Assembly (NCBI RefSeq): GCF_029960645.1
Contig: NZ_JASBQY010000005.1
Span: 181,292 to 245,291 of the forward strand
From: Arthrobacter sp. AL12
GTDB taxonomy: Bacteria > Actinomycetota > Actinomycetes > Actinomycetales > Micrococcaceae
Direction of reading: 5' to 3'
DNA: 64,000 nucleotides
Under the pieces are notes generated by a model, which saw only the letters and a program-made list of their open reading frames with translations, ran no database searches and was not told the DNA's origin. The position numbers and the translations under genes were made by a program. This document shows, piece after piece, positions 1 to 9,667 of the stretch; positions within the stretch are counted from its first letter, which is position 1, and each line of letters begins with the position of its first letter.

Positions 1-616
1 GCACGCACCGGGACTGGTCCTCGTCGAAGGCGCCGCGCTCACAGAAGACATCGGCCCAGCGCACGAACGGCCGGACGGCGGCGAGCATGGCGCCGCAGAC
101 CAGGTCCGTGTACTCCCCGGCGTCCATCCCGGCGGGCACCAGGTGCGCGCCGAGATAGGTGACCTCGTCCACCACGGTGGAGGCGATCCGGGCGCTGCGG
201 GCCTCGTTGTCGATGTCCAGGCCGTAGCCGGTTTTGGTTTCCAGGTAGGTGGTGCCCTGCGAGACGGCCTCGGCCACCCGGCCCAGCGCGAGCCGGGTGA
301 GGTCGAAGTCGCCCGTGCTCCGGGTGGCGTCGGTGGTCACTGCGATCCCGCCGGCGCTGTAGCTCTCCCCCGCCATCCGGGCCTCGAACTCGGCGGTCCG
401 GTCCCCGGCGAAGATGAGGTGCGTGTGCGAATCCACCCAGCCTGGCAGCAGGGCGCGGCCGCCGGCGTCGACGGACTGGTCGGCGGCCGGCGCGTCCACC
501 GCCTGCCCCAGCCAGGCGATCCGTTCGCCCTCGATCACCACGGCCGCGTTCTTCAGGACGCGGTGGTCCCGGTCCTGGGTCATCAGCTCGGCGAGGTTGG
601 TGATCAGGGTGCTCAT
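1..616 (-). CDS. hutI: Imidazolonepropionase, N-terminal part (cut by window edge)
   Basis: The enzyme hydrolyses imidazolone-5-propionate to N-formimino-L-glutamate in cytoplasmic histidine degradation. About 205 N-terminal residues are present; the C-terminus lies beyond base 1. The amidohydrolase metal site VDSHTHLIFAGDR is visible near residue 65, followed by the family-typical GGIAVTTDATR and TTYLETKTGYGLD segments. The start is the ATG at 614-616. It lies 11 bp downstream of the FAD oxidoreductase gene on the same strand, so the two are probably co-transcribed. Other hut genes, if present, would lie left of the window. The family call is confident; co-transcription is inferred from spacing. 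Confidence 0.9.
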   Translation of the reverse strand, partial: MSTLITNLAELMTQDRDHRVLKNAAVVIEGERIAWLGQAVDAPAADQSVDAGGRALLPGWVDSHTHLIFAGDRTAEFEARMAGESYSAGGIAVTTDATRSTGDFDLTRLALGRVAEAVSQGTTYLETKTGYGLDIDNEARSARIASTVVDEVTYLGAHLVPAGMDAGEYTDLVCGAMLAAVRPFVRWADVFCERGAFDEDQSRCV

Positions 617-627
617 GAGTCCATTCT

Positions 628-1752
628 TCAGCGCCGGATGGACCAGCGCGTCGCCGCCAGCGCCTCCGCTGTCCGGGATGCCGGACCCGGGGCTGTGTTG
701 CCGCCTGCGGCAGAGGAGGTGCCCTGGCCGGCGAGGATCAGCCCGGCCGCGACTTCGGCGATGCCGGAGGAGGTCTGGAAGCCGTAGCCGCCCTGGCCGG
801 CGAGCCAGAAGAACCCGGGAGCCTCGGCGTCGAACCCCACCACCGGGACGCCGTCGGCCGCTTCCGTCCGCAGCCCGGTCCAGGCCTGGCGGACGCCGCG
901 GATGCCCAGGGTGGTGAGGGTGTTGAGCCGGGCGACGAGTCTTTCGATGTCCCCCGGGTGCGGCTGGGCGTCCTCGGGCCCGCTCGGTTCGTGTTCCGAG
1001 GGCGAGATCAGGACCTGGCCGCCGTCGCGGCGGAAGTAGAAGGAGTCGTCGGCGGCGGCCACCATGGGGCTGCTTTCCGGCAGGGGATGCTCGACGTCGA
1101 CAATCGCCGCGGTGCGCCGGTACGGCTGCAGCTGGACTTTCTCGACGCCGCTGAGCACCGCGAGTTCGTCGGCCCAGGCGCCGGCGGCGTTGACCACGAC
1201 GGCGGCCTGGAAGCCCTCCTGCCCGGCGCCGAGTTGCCAGCCGGAGCCGAGGCGCTGGGCCGAGTGGACGCGGGCGCCGGTGATGATGTCCACCCCGTTG
1301 GCTTCGGCGTGCCGGCGGTGGTCCTCGAGCAGCAGGGGCGCGTTGCAGGCGAAGGAGCCGGTGTCCAGGCCTGCGGCGGAGAAGGAGTCGGGGGCCAGGG
1401 CCGGGCAGAGTTCCAGGGCCTCGGCGTGGGTGATCGGCCGCATGTGGCCGCTTGATTGCTCCTTGACGGTGGCCTCGTCGCCGATCAGCATGAAGCTGCG
1501 CGGTGAGAGCACCGGTGCGGGCCGGGCGGCGTCCTGGGCCGCGATCAGTTCGAGGGTGCGGTGGGTGAGCTCCTGGACCGCGGGCGGGCCGTAGCTGGGG
1601 ATCAGCTGCCGGGCCGAGCGGGCCGAGGCGTGGTACGCCAGGGTCTGCTCGGCTTCCACCAGCGCGACGCTGCATTTTCCGGCCAGGGCTGAGGCAAGGG
1701 ACAAGCCGGCGATACCGCCGCCGACAATCACGACATCGTAATTAGCTGACAT
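628..1752 (-). CDS. FAD-dependent oxidoreductase, DAO family (D-amino-acid dehydrogenase-like)
   Basis: This is a 374-residue flavoprotein that probably oxidises an amino acid or secondary amine. The N-terminus carries the dinucleotide-binding motif VVIVGGGIAGLSLA, then EAEQTLAYHASARSARQ as in DauA/glycine-oxidase relatives. The C-terminal flavin motif WLAGQGGYGFQTSSG is also present. The ATG at 1750-1752 is chosen over the longer frame because GGATGGAG precedes it and the Rossmann strand then starts at residue 5. The last ~35 residues are Ala/Ser-rich and look like an unstructured tail. It sits between kbl and hutI on the same strand, which suggests amino-acid catabolism. The substrate cannot be read from sequence. 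Confidence 0.8.
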   Translation of the reverse strand: MSANYDVVIVGGGIAGLSLASALAGKCSVALVEAEQTLAYHASARSARQLIPSYGPPAVQELTHRTLELIAAQDAARPAPVLSPRSFMLIGDEATVKEQSSGHMRPITHAEALELCPALAPDSFSAAGLDTGSFACNAPLLLEDHRRHAEANGVDIITGARVHSAQRLGSGWQLGAGQEGFQAAVVVNAAGAWADELAVLSGVEKVQLQPYRRTAAIVDVEHPLPESSPMVAAADDSFYFRRDGGQVLISPSEHEPSGPEDAQPHPGDIERLVARLNTLTTLGIRGVRQAWTGLRTEAADGVPVVGFDAEAPGFFWLAGQGGYGFQTSSGIAEVAAGLILAGQGTSSAAGGNTAPGPASRTAEALAATRWSIRR

Positions 1753-1776
1753 GGCTCCATCCTTGCAGACGGAACG

Positions 1777-1804
1777 GTTGCGGCGCCGTTTGTGGCGCCG
1801 CAAC
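1777..1804. repeat. Perfect 11-bp inverted repeat between kbl and the FAD oxidoreductase
   Basis: The arms GTTGCGGCGCC (1777-1787) and GGCGCCGCAAC (1794-1804) flank a 6-nt loop. The hairpin lies 25 bp upstream of the oxidoreductase start and about 100 bp downstream of the kbl stop. No U-run follows on the minus strand, so it is not a textbook terminator. It could attenuate read-through from kbl, stabilise the downstream leader, or be an operator. Confidence 0.5.
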
Positions 1805-1902
1805 GTCGTTTCTGGTCCCGTCCGCCGGGACGGCGAATGCCCGCCGGGCCGTCGACGGCCCACTGAGCCGGTAAGGGCCCAGCTCAGCCGGTACGTCCCC
1901 GC

Positions 1903-3111
1903 TCAGCCGGCGACGGCGGCGCGGCTGCGCACGAAGGCCTGCACGCAGGCCTCCACGTCCTCGGCGCTGTGCGCGGCGGAGAGCTGGACGCGGATCCGGG
2001 CCGCGCCCTTGGGGACGACCGGGTAGCTGAACGCCGTGACGAACACGCCGTTGTGGAGCATGGCGTCGGCCACTTTGGCGGCGATCACGGCGTCGCCGAA
2101 CATGACCGGGACAATGGCGTGCTCGCCCGGGAGCAGTTCGAAGCCCTCCTCGGACATCCGGTTCCGGAACAGCGCGGCGTTGGCGAAAAGCTTGCTGCGC
2201 AGCTCGGCGGAGCTCTCCACGAGGTCCAGGGCCGTGAGCGTCGCCGCGACGATGGCCGGGGCCAGCGAGTTGGAGAACAGGTACGGGCGGGCCTTCTGGC
2301 GGAGCATCGCGACGACTTCACGTCGGCCGGAGACGTAGCCGCCGGAGGCGCCGCCCAGGGCCTTGCCGAAAGTGCCGGTGTAGATGTCCACACGGTCCGA
2401 GACGCCCGCGTGTTCCGGGGTGCCCGCACCGCTGGCGCCCATGAAGCCCACGGCGTGGGAGTCGTCCACCATGACCATGGCGTCGTATTTTTCCGCGAGG
2501 TCGCAGATCGCCTCGAGCGGGGCGAGGAAGCCGTCCATCGAGAAGACGCCGTCCGTGACGATGATCTTGCGGCGCGCCGGGTTCTCCTGTGTGGTGGCCT
2601 CGATCAGCTTCGATTCGAGGTCGGCCATGTCCTGGTTGGCGTAGCGGAAGCGCTGGGCCTTGCAGAGCCGGATGCCGTCGATGATCGAGGCGTGGTTCAG
2701 CGCGTCGGAGATGACGGCGTCCTCCGGGCCGAAGAGTGATTCGAACACCCCGCCGTTGGCGTCGAAGCAGCTGGAGAACAGGATGGTGTCCTCGGTGCCG
2801 AGGAACTTCGAGACGCGCTCCTCGAGGGCCAGGTGCAGGTCCTGGGTGCCGCAGATGAACCGGACGCTGGCCATGCCGAAGCCGCGGTCGTCCATCGCGG
2901 CCTTGGCGGCGGCGATGATCTCGGGGTGGTCCGCGAGGCCCAGGTAGTTGTTGGCGCAGAAGTTCAGCACGTCCGCGCTGGACCCACCGATCTGGCCGGC
3001 TTTGATGTGGTTGGCCTGCGGCGAGTCGATGTGCCGCTCGGTCTTGTACAGGCCGGCGCTGCGGATCTCGTCCAGCTCGTGCTGCAACTGGTCCTTGATG
3101 GCTGAATACAT
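1903..3111 (-). CDS. kbl: Glycine C-acetyltransferase (2-amino-3-ketobutyrate CoA ligase)
   Basis: This PLP enzyme cleaves 2-amino-3-oxobutyrate with CoA to glycine and acetyl-CoA, the second step of threonine degradation through threonine dehydrogenase. The 402-residue length is normal. Visible family features are [29 protein letters not shown], the PLP-contacting [12 protein letters not shown] and the Schiff-base lysine context [14 protein letters not shown]. The ATG at 3111 is preceded by GAGGAG about 8 nt upstream. It begins 49 bp after the tdh stop on the same strand, the classic tdh-kbl operon. Confidence 0.96.
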   Translation of the reverse strand: MYSAIKDQLQHELDEIRSAGLYKTERHIDSPQANHIKAGQIGGSSADVLNFCANNYLGLADHPEIIAAAKAAMDDRGFGMASVRFICGTQDLHLALEERVSKFLGTEDTILFSSCFDANGGVFESLFGPEDAVISDALNHASIIDGIRLCKAQRFRYANQDMADLESKLIEATTQENPARRKIIVTDGVFSMDGFLAPLEAICDLAEKYDAMVMVDDSHAVGFMGASGAGTPEHAGVSDRVDIYTGTFGKALGGASGGYVSGRREVVAMLRQKARPYLFSNSLAPAIVAATLTALDLVESSAELRSKLFANAALFRNRMSEEGFELLPGEHAIVPVMFGDAVIAAKVADAMLHNGVFVTAFSYPVVPKGAARIRVQLSAAHSAEDVEACVQAFVRSRAAVAG

Positions 3112-3160
3112 GGGTTGTGCTCCTCAGCTGGTGGGGTCGGTGGGCCGAATCGGGGGCGGG

Positions 3161-4207
3161 TTAGAAGCAGGTCCAGTCGAGGACCACTTTGCCGCCCACG
3201 CCGGCTCGGGCGATCTCGAAGCCCTTTTCCCAGTCGGTGGCGGGAAGGGTGTCCGTCACGACGGCGGAGATGTTGGCGCGGAGGACCGGGTTGGAGGAGA
3301 GCATGGCGCTCATCGCGTACCAGGTCTCGAACATTTCGCGGCCGTAGATGCCTTTCATGGTCAGCATATGCGTGACCACTTTGCCCCAGTCGATGTCGAT
3401 CGACTGGCTGGGCAGTCCCAGCATCGCGATCCGGCCGCCGTGGTTCATGTTGTCGATCATCTCAGGCAGCGCCGTGGGGTGTCCCGACATTTCCATTCCG
3501 ATGTCGAATCCCTCGCGCATGCCCAGTTCGCGCTGGGCGTCCCTGACGCGCATCTTCGAGACGTCGATCGCGAGGTCGACGCCGAGTGTGCGGGCCAGTT
3601 CCAGCCGCGGGGCGGAGACGTCGGTGATCGCGATCTTGCGGGCGCCGGCGTGGCGGGCGACGGCGATCGCCATCAGTCCGATCGGCCCGGCTCCGGTGAT
3701 CAGCACGTCCTCGCCGACGAGGGGGAAGCTCAGCGCAGTGTGGACGGCGTTGCCGAAGGGATCGAAGATGGCGCCGAGTTCCGGCGTCACGGAGCGGTCC
3801 TGGTGGACCCACACGTTGGTTTCGGGGATCACAACGTACTCGGCGAAGGCGCCGTCGCGCTGGACGCCGACGCTGACGGTGTTGATGCACATCTGCTTGC
3901 GGCCGGCGCGGCAGTTGCGGCAGATGCCGCAGACGATGTGGCCCTCGCCGGAGACACGGTCGCCGGCCTTGACGTCCAGGACGTCCTCGCCGGTCTCGAC
4001 AACCTCGCCGTAGAACTCGTGACCGGCGATCAGGGGGGCGTTGATGATGCCCTGCGCCCAAGCGTCCCACGACTGGATGTGCAGGTCGGTGCCGCAGATG
4101 CCGGTGGTCATGACGCGGATCTTGACGTCGCCGGGTCCGGTTTCCGGTTCGGGACGGTCCACGAGTTCGAATCCTGCGTGGGCGCCGGCCTTGTAGAGAG
4201 CCTTCAT
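3161..4207 (-). CDS. tdh: L-threonine 3-dehydrogenase
   Basis: A zinc-dependent medium-chain dehydrogenase (348 aa) that oxidises L-threonine with NAD+ to 2-amino-3-oxobutyrate. Catalytic-zinc and structural-zinc features are present: TGICGTDLH, the [10 protein letters not shown] segment and [15 protein letters not shown] with its four cysteines. The coenzyme motif [20 protein letters not shown] is also visible. The ATG at 4205-4207 is preferred to a start 69 bp further upstream because AGGAAGG precedes it and the protein then begins with the usual MKAL. It is the first gene of the tdh-kbl operon and is divergent from a LysR gene, its likely regulator. Confidence 0.95.
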   Translation of the reverse strand: MKALYKAGAHAGFELVDRPEPETGPGDVKIRVMTTGICGTDLHIQSWDAWAQGIINAPLIAGHEFYGEVVETGEDVLDVKAGDRVSGEGHIVCGICRNCRAGRKQMCINTVSVGVQRDGAFAEYVVIPETNVWVHQDRSVTPELGAIFDPFGNAVHTALSFPLVGEDVLITGAGPIGLMAIAVARHAGARKIAITDVSAPRLELARTLGVDLAIDVSKMRVRDAQRELGMREGFDIGMEMSGHPTALPEMIDNMNHGGRIAMLGLPSQSIDIDWGKVVTHMLTMKGIYGREMFETWYAMSAMLSSNPVLRANISAVVTDTLPATDWEKGFEIARAGVGGKVVLDWTCF

Positions 4208-4354
4208 GGGCCTTCCTGACTGTGCCTTCGTCCGGCACGGGTAGATCCGCTGCCCGGGGCAGCTCGTGTGGGTCAACTCACCCCATTAGAGCCGCTGAAA
4301 AGCGTAAGCACAACCGGATTTTTCTCAATCGACGATTTAGCGTTTCCTTGCGCA

Positions 4355-4367
4355 TAGACTGGTCGGC
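4355..4367 (+). promoter_or_regulatory. Probable leaderless promoter of the LysR gene
   Basis: A TAGACT box at 4355-4360 ends 7 nt before the ATG at 4368, which would place transcription initiation at the start codon. There is no Shine-Dalgarno sequence. The 160-bp divergent region 4208-4367 must also hold the tdh promoter; I could not place a LysR T-N11-A site in it with confidence. Confidence 0.5.
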
Positions 4368-5282
4368 ATGGAAATCCACCAGCTGGAGATGCTCCGCGAA
4401 CTCGGGGCCCTCGGCAGCGTCAAGGCCGTCGCGGAAACCCTGCTCGTGACCCCCTCGGCGGTGTCGCAGCAACTGGCTGCCCTGCAGAAATCCGTCGACG
4501 TGCCGCTGACCCGCAAGGAAGGCCGGCACCTGGTCCTGACCGAGGCCGGGCAGGTCCTCGCGGACGCCGGGGCCGCCGTCGTCAGTGCCATGGCGGACGC
4601 GCGGACGGCGATCGGCGCGTACCACGGCTCGCCGGTGGCGCCCGTGACCCTCAGCGGGTTCCACAGCGCAGGGCAGGCCCTGTTCGCCCCGCTCGCCCGG
4701 CTGCTGGCCGGTCCGGGGCAGCCGCGGATCCTGCTCTCCGACGAGGACGTCGCCCAGCAGGACTTCCCCGCGCTGACGGCCCGGTATGACCTGGTCCTGG
4801 CGCACCGGATGGACCACAGTGCGGCCTGGCCCGGGGAGCGGGTGGCGGTGATTCCGCTCGCGCATGAGCCGCTGGATGTCGCGCTGCCGGCCAGGCACCG
4901 GCTGGCGGGCCAGCGTGCGGTGACGGCGGACGACGTCGTCGGGGAACCCTGGGTGACCAGCCGCACCGGCTACTCCCCCGCGGACGTGCTCTCCGCCGTC
5001 GCGGCCGTCTCCAGCCGGGAACTGAACATCGTGCATCGGATCAATGACTACTCCACGGTGGCGGCGCTGGTGGCGACCGGGGGCGTGGTCGGGCTGCTGC
5101 CCCGGTACACGGCGCGGCCGGTGCTGAACCCGGGCATTGTGCTGCGGCCGCTCGAGGGCATCAGCACCCGGCGCCGGATCGACATCCTGGCCCGCCCGGA
5201 GAACCTTAAACGCAGATCGGTCATGATGGTCTGCGAAGCACTGCAGACCATCATGACCGAGCTTGTCACTGACCGGCCTTAG
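4368..5282 (+). CDS. LysR-family transcriptional regulator
   Basis: This 304-residue LTTR has an N-terminal winged helix (residues 1-65; VTPSAVSQQLAALQKSVDVPLT is the recognition region) followed by a type 2 periplasmic-binding-like effector domain. It is divergent from tdh-kbl with a 160-bp gap, so control of threonine catabolism is a reasonable inference but is not shown. The ATG at 4368 is the only good start and appears leaderless. The last 4 bp overlap the convergent secreted-protein gene, so the two mRNAs would be antisense at their 3' ends. Confidence 0.85.
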   Translation: MEIHQLEMLRELGALGSVKAVAETLLVTPSAVSQQLAALQKSVDVPLTRKEGRHLVLTEAGQVLADAGAAVVSAMADARTAIGAYHGSPVAPVTLSGFHSAGQALFAPLARLLAGPGQPRILLSDEDVAQQDFPALTARYDLVLAHRMDHSAAWPGERVAVIPLAHEPLDVALPARHRLAGQRAVTADDVVGEPWVTSRTGYSPADVLSAVAAVSSRELNIVHRINDYSTVAALVATGGVVGLLPRYTARPVLNPGIVLRPLEGISTRRRIDILARPENLKRRSVMMVCEALQTIMTELVTDRP

Positions 5283-5929
5283 GGGGCCTGCCCCACGGCT
5301 TTGTCCTTCCAGTGCCCGTTTCCGAGGTGCTTGCCCAATCCTTTGCCCAGTCCCTTGCCCACTCCGTTGCCCGGCCCCTTGCCCGGCAGGCCCGGGGCTC
5401 CGGCGATAATGTGCCCGGCGGTGATGCCGGACTCGTCCTTGACGCCTTTGATCCGCACCTGTTCCCCGGTTTTGAGGTCCGCGGCGGCGGCGTCGGTGGG
5501 CTTGAGACGCTTGTCCGCGTTGCCTCTCGGGACGGTGCCGTCAGCGGCAGGAGGGGGCAGTTTCGTGATTTCTGTTCCGGCGTTGAGGACGTAGGTCTGG
5601 CTGAAGCCGTCCTCGCTCCTGACAGTGATTGACACACTGCTCACGGCCTCGATGGCGCCCTGTTGCGTCAGCCGGGTCTCGAACCCGCCGTCGCTCTTTT
5701 TGACAACGTTTTCGCCATGCAGGGGCAGGTCGCGGTTTTTCTGGGGCGCCCGCCCTTCCGCGGGCGAAGTACCGGGCGGCTGGGCCGCCGACGTCGTGGG
5801 GGTTGCCAGCGGTGTCGCTGACTGTTCGGTGCCGGCCCAGACCGCAGCCGCCCCGGCCCCGCTGAGCGCAACGACGAATCCGCCCGCCAATACAACACTT
5901 CGCCATCCGGTGCGCAGCGGAACTGCCAT
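5279..5929 (-). CDS. Secreted or anchored protein with DUF5666-like beta domain
   Basis: A 216-residue protein with an N-terminal hydrophobic segment (residues ~10-32, SVVLAGGFVVALSGAGAAAV), a Pro/Thr/Ser-rich linker, and a beta-rich domain of about 90 residues. In that domain the phrases GAIEAVSSVSITVRSEDG and LKTGEQVRIKGVKDESG resemble DUF5666/OB-like modules. The C-terminus is an unusual Gly/Lys run built on G-K-G-L-G-K repeats. It is probably exported and membrane tethered. The start has AAGGG upstream. Function unknown; the domain name is a resemblance judged by eye. Confidence 0.65.
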   Translation of the reverse strand: MAVPLRTGWRSVVLAGGFVVALSGAGAAAVWAGTEQSATPLATPTTSAAQPPGTSPAEGRAPQKNRDLPLHGENVVKKSDGGFETRLTQQGAIEAVSSVSITVRSEDGFSQTYVLNAGTEITKLPPPAADGTVPRGNADKRLKPTDAAAADLKTGEQVRIKGVKDESGITAGHIIAGAPGLPGKGPGNGVGKGLGKGLGKHLGNGHWKDKAVGQAP

Positions 5930-6024
5930 CGGTTCACCCTTCCCCCTGGGCCCGGCCGGTCACCGGAACCCTTGGGCACCAGCATAGGGCCGGAACGGCT
6001 GACTGAACATGGCCCCCCGTTAAC

Positions 6025-6090
6025 CCAAGTAGCTCGCAGCAGGGGCTGTTTTGAGGGTTCAAAACGGCCCCAACCGCGAGCCAGTTGGGC
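6025..6090 (-). terminator. Long imperfect hairpin after gatB
   Basis: CCCAA...TTGGG closes a stem containing GCTCGC/GCGAGC and GGGGCTGTTTT/AAAACGGCCCC, with a short GAGGGTTC loop. It begins 11 bp past the gatB stop, so a terminator for gatCAB is the natural reading. No clear U-tract follows. Confidence 0.6.
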
Positions 6091-6100
6091 TTGGCGGGAC

Positions 6101-7606
6101 CTAGCCTTCGACGCCGAGGCGCTCCAGGATCAGCTCGCGGACGCGGCCGGCGTCGGCCTGCCCGCGGGTCGCCTTCATCACGCCGCCGACGATCGCACCG
6201 ATCGCCTGGAGCTTGCCGCCGCGGATCTTGTCCGCGACACCGGGCTGTGCCGCGAGGGCCGCGTCGATGGCCTCGAGCAGGGGTCCGTCGTCGGAGACCA
6301 CGGCGAGGCCGCGCTTGGCCACGATCTCCGCCGGGGTGCCTTCGCCGGCGAGCACGCCGTCGAGGACCTCGGTGGCCATCTTGTTGTTGATCTTGCCGTC
6401 CTCGACCATCGTGTTCAGTTCCACGATGGTCGCCGGTGCGACGCCGAGCTGGCCGGGATCGACGTCGGCGATCTTGGCGCGTCCGACGATTTCGCCCATC
6501 CACCATTTGCGGGCCACCGTGGCGGTGGCGCCGGCGGCGATGGTTTCCTCGATCTCATCCATCACGCCGGCGTTGACGACGTCGCGGAATTCCAGGTCGG
6601 AGTAGCCCCAGTGGGCCTGCAGCCGCTTCCGGCGGGCGGCCGGCGGCTCGGGCAGCGTGGCCCGGAGCTCCTCCACCCACTCGCGGGAGGCGACGATCGG
6701 CACCAGGTCCGGTTCCGGGAAGTAGCGGTAGTCGTCGGCGTCGGACTTGGGCCGGCCCGAGGTCGTGGAGCGGGTGTCCTCGTGCCAGTGGCGGGTCTCC
6801 TGGATGACCGGCTCGCCGGAGTCCAGCACGGCGGCGTGCCGGCGGATCTCGTAGTGGACGGCGTGCTCGACGGCGCGCAGCGAGTTGACGTTCTTCGTCT
6901 CGGAACGGATGCCGAAGCGTTCGCGGCCGTGCGGGCGGAGCGAGACGTTCGCGTCGCAGCGGACGTTGCCGCGTTCCATCTTGGCATCGGAGACACCGAG
7001 GTTCTTGACGATCTCCCGGACCGCGGCGACGTAGGCCTTGGCGAGCTCGGGCGCGCGGCTGCCCGCGCCCTCAATCGGCTTGGTCACGATCTCGACGAGC
7101 GGCACGCCGGAGCGGTTGTAGTCCACCAGGGAGTAGTCCGCGCCCTGGATGCGGCCGGTGGCGCCGCCCATGTGGGTCAGCTTGCCGGCGTCTTCCTCCA
7201 TGTGCGCACGTTCGATTTCGACGCGGAACATGGTGCCGTCGGAGAGCTCGATGTCCAGGTAGCCGTCGTACGCGATCGGCTCGTCGTACTGGGAGGTCTG
7301 GAAGTTCTTCGGGGTGTCCGGGTAGAAGTAGTTCTTCCGGGCGAAGCGGCAGGTCTCGGCGATCTTGCAGTTGAGCGCCAGGCCGATCTTGATCGAGGAC
7401 TCGATCGCGGTCCGGTTCACCACCGGCAGCACGCCGGGCATGCCCAGGTCCACCTCGTTGACGTTGGTGTTGGGCTCGTCGCCGAACACGTTCGGGGCGG
7501 AGGAGAACATCTTCGTCTTGGTGTTGAGCTCCACGTGGACCTCGAAGCCCAGGACGGGATCGTACTTCTCCATCGCCTCTTCGAAGCTGAGGGTTGCATC
7601 AGACAT
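6101..7606 (-). CDS. gatB: Asp-tRNA(Asn)/Glu-tRNA(Gln) amidotransferase subunit B
   Basis: GatB binds misacylated tRNA and phosphorylates or transfers the amide in the GatCAB complex. The 501-residue protein shows the family N-terminus ([22 protein letters not shown]) and the signature [18 protein letters not shown]-terminal YqeY-like helical tail ([20 protein letters not shown]) closes the protein. The ATG at 7604-7606 overlaps the gatA stop by one base (TAATG), indicating translational coupling; a start 117 bp further upstream would place 39 alien residues in front. Confidence 0.97.
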   Translation of the reverse strand: MSDATLSFEEAMEKYDPVLGFEVHVELNTKTKMFSSAPNVFGDEPNTNVNEVDLGMPGVLPVVNRTAIESSIKIGLALNCKIAETCRFARKNYFYPDTPKNFQTSQYDEPIAYDGYLDIELSDGTMFRVEIERAHMEEDAGKLTHMGGATGRIQGADYSLVDYNRSGVPLVEIVTKPIEGAGSRAPELAKAYVAAVREIVKNLGVSDAKMERGNVRCDANVSLRPHGRERFGIRSETKNVNSLRAVEHAVHYEIRRHAAVLDSGEPVIQETRHWHEDTRSTTSGRPKSDADDYRYFPEPDLVPIVASREWVEELRATLPEPPAARRKRLQAHWGYSDLEFRDVVNAGVMDEIEETIAAGATATVARKWWMGEIVGRAKIADVDPGQLGVAPATIVELNTMVEDGKINNKMATEVLDGVLAGEGTPAEIVAKRGLAVVSDDGPLLEAIDAALAAQPGVADKIRGGKLQAIGAIVGGVMKATRGQADAGRVRELILERLGVEG

Positions 7607-9201
7607 TAGTGGGAACCTCCGTGGCTCGCGACGGTGTCGTTTAGGGCAGGGTCCGCCAGGGAAGGCGTTCCCGGGGACGGCTCCGTCAGGGAAGGGGCCC
7701 TGTCCAGCAGCGGGCCGCCCCACTGGGCTTCGAGCAGGGATTCGAGCACCGCGCCGACGCGGTAGAGCCGGGCGTCCTGGCGGGCCGGGGCCAGCAGCTG
7801 GACGCCGACCGGCAGTCCGTCCTCGTCGGCCAGGCCGCCGGGCAGGGACAGGCCGGGGACGCCGGCCATGTTGGCGGGGATGGTGGCGACGTCGTTGAGG
7901 TACATCGCCAGCGGGTCGTTGAGTTTCTCGCCGAGCTTGAACGCCGTGGTCGGCGCGGTCGGGGAGATCAGCACGTCGGCCTTGGCGAACGCGGCGTCGA
8001 AGTCGCGTTGGATCAGGGTGCGCACCTTCTGGGCCGAGCCGTAGTAGGCGTCGTAGTAGCCGGCACTCAGGGCGTAGGTGCCGAGGATGATGCGGCGCTT
8101 GACCTCGTCGCCGAAGCCGGCGGCGCGGGTGGCACCCATGACGCGTTCAATCGTCATCGGGCCGTCCTCGGGCAGGACGCGCAGGCCGTACCGGACGCCG
8201 TCGAACTTGGCCAGGTTGGAGGAGGCCTCCGAGGGCATGATCAGGTAGTAGGCGCCCAGGGCGTACTTGAAGTTGGGGCAGGACACCTCCACGATTTCGG
8301 CGCCGGCGCTCTTGAGCAGCTCGAGGGATTCGTTGAAGCGGTTCTCTACGCCGGTCTGGTAGCCCTCGCCGTGGAGTTCCTTGATGATGCCGATCCTCAT
8401 GCCGTGCACGTTGCCGATCGACGCGGCGGCGACGAGGTCCTCCAGCGGGTCCGGCAGCGAGGTGGAGTCGTGCGGATCGTGGCCGCCGATGACCTGGTGC
8501 AGCAGGGCGGAGTCCAGCACGGTGCGCGAGACCGGGCCGATCTGGTCCAGCGAGGAGGCCATCGCGATGGCGCCGTAGCGGGACACGCCGCCGTAGGTGG
8601 GCTTCACGCCGACGGTGCCGGTGACGGCGCCGGGCTGGCGGATCGAGCCGCCGGTGTCGGTGCCGAGGGCCAGCGGGGCCTCGAAGGCCGCGACGGCGGC
8701 GGCGGACCCGCCGCCGGAGCCGCCGGGGATCCGGTCCAGGTCCCAGGGGTTGTGGGTGGGGCCGAAGGCGGAGTGCTCGGTGGAGGAGCCCATCGCGAAT
8801 TCGTCCAGGTTGGTCTTGCCCAGGATCGGCATCTTCGCGGCGCGGAGGCGCTTGACCACGGTGGCGTCGTAGGGGCTGTGCCAGCCTTCGAGGATTTTCG
8901 AGCCGGCCGTGGTGGGCTGGCCGACGGTGACGATCAGGTCCTTGACGGCGATCGGCACACCGGCGAGGGCGTGCAGTTCCTGTGCCGCGGGGCCTCCCGC
9001 GGCGCGGATCGCGTCGACCTCGGCGGCGACGGCGAGCGCCTCGTCCGTGTTGACGTGCAGGAAGGCATGGACCTTGCCGTCGACGGCGGCGATGCGGTCC
9101 AGGTGAGCCTGGGTGACCTCGACGGCGGAGACCTCGCGGGCGGCCAGTTTGCCGGCGAGCGTCGCGGCGGAGGAGCGGATCAGTTCGTTGTTCTCAGTCA
9201 T
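7606..9201 (-). CDS. gatA: Asp-tRNA(Asn)/Glu-tRNA(Gln) amidotransferase subunit A
   Basis: The glutaminase/amidase subunit that releases ammonia from glutamine for GatB. The amidase-signature triad is present: Lys in [10 protein letters not shown], the first Ser in [12 protein letters not shown] and the nucleophilic Ser in [13 protein letters not shown]. The 531-aa length is normal plus a short Pro/Ser tail. The ATG at 9199-9201 lies 4 bp past the gatC stop; an in-frame ATG 15 bp further up lies inside gatC and is less likely. Confidence 0.97.
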   Translation of the reverse strand: MTENNELIRSSAATLAGKLAAREVSAVEVTQAHLDRIAAVDGKVHAFLHVNTDEALAVAAEVDAIRAAGGPAAQELHALAGVPIAVKDLIVTVGQPTTAGSKILEGWHSPYDATVVKRLRAAKMPILGKTNLDEFAMGSSTEHSAFGPTHNPWDLDRIPGGSGGGSAAAVAAFEAPLALGTDTGGSIRQPGAVTGTVGVKPTYGGVSRYGAIAMASSLDQIGPVSRTVLDSALLHQVIGGHDPHDSTSLPDPLEDLVAAASIGNVHGMRIGIIKELHGEGYQTGVENRFNESLELLKSAGAEIVEVSCPNFKYALGAYYLIMPSEASSNLAKFDGVRYGLRVLPEDGPMTIERVMGATRAAGFGDEVKRRIILGTYALSAGYYDAYYGSAQKVRTLIQRDFDAAFAKADVLISPTAPTTAFKLGEKLNDPLAMYLNDVATIPANMAGVPGLSLPGGLADEDGLPVGVQLLAPARQDARLYRVGAVLESLLEAQWGGPLLDRAPSLTEPSPGTPSLADPALNDTVASHGGSH

Positions 9202-9205
9202 GTTC

Positions 9206-9502
9206 TTAGCCCTCATCCAGGATTGCCGGGACCTTGAAGCGGCCCTCGTACGCGTCCGGGGCGCCGGAGAGTGCCTGCTCGGCGGTGAAAGTGTGGCCCA
9301 CGACGTCCTCGCGGAACACGTTCGTCAGCGGGATCGGGTGGGACGTGGCCGGGACGTCCTCACCGGCGGCTTCACTGACGGATTTCACTGATTCGACGAT
9401 GACGGCGAGTTCGCCGGCCATCCTGTCGAGCTCTTCAGCACTCATCTCGATGTGCGCGAGACGCGCGAGATGCGCGACGTCGTCGCGGTTGATCGCAGCC
9501 AT
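9206..9502 (-). CDS. gatC: Asp-tRNA(Asn)/Glu-tRNA(Gln) amidotransferase subunit C
   Basis: A 98-residue belt subunit that stabilises GatA-GatB. The typical opening [22 protein letters not shown] and the middle [16 protein letters not shown] are clear. The ATG at 9500-9502 has GGGGAG just upstream. It is the first gene of gatC-gatA-gatB, so the operon promoter should lie in 9503-9600. Confidence 0.96.
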   Translation of the reverse strand: MAAINRDDVAHLARLAHIEMSAEELDRMAGELAVIVESVKSVSEAAGEDVPATSHPIPLTNVFREDVVGHTFTAEQALSGAPDAYEGRFKVPAILDEG

Positions 9503-9601
9503 GGATCTCCCCTGCAAGTTCGGATTATTTTCCGTCCCAGTCTACGTGGGTTCGCCTGCCGTTACTTCCCGGCGGACACCCTGCGGCAAGGGCATTAACG
9601 C

Positions 9602-9658
9602 CGAGGTGACAGTTCGCGCCGATGTTTTGAGCAAACACCGGCGCGAACTGTCACCTCG
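9602..9658 (-). terminator. Perfect 19-bp stem hairpin after the citrate transporter (repeat family copy 1)
   Basis: The arms CGAGGTGACAGTTCGCGCC (9602-9620) and GGCGCGAACTGTCACCTCG (9640-9658) are exact complements around a 19-nt loop. The hairpin lies 10 bp past the transporter stop at 9668. The same 19-bp arm recurs at 57479-57497, so this is both a terminator candidate and a member of a dispersed palindrome family. Confidence 0.7.
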
Positions 9659-9667
9659 CGGGTTTTG

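Noticed and set aside
4208..4367. Glycine riboswitch before tdh-kbl
   Set aside because: The gap is only 160 bp with promoter-like AT-rich DNA; I could not find paired glycine aptamer cores.
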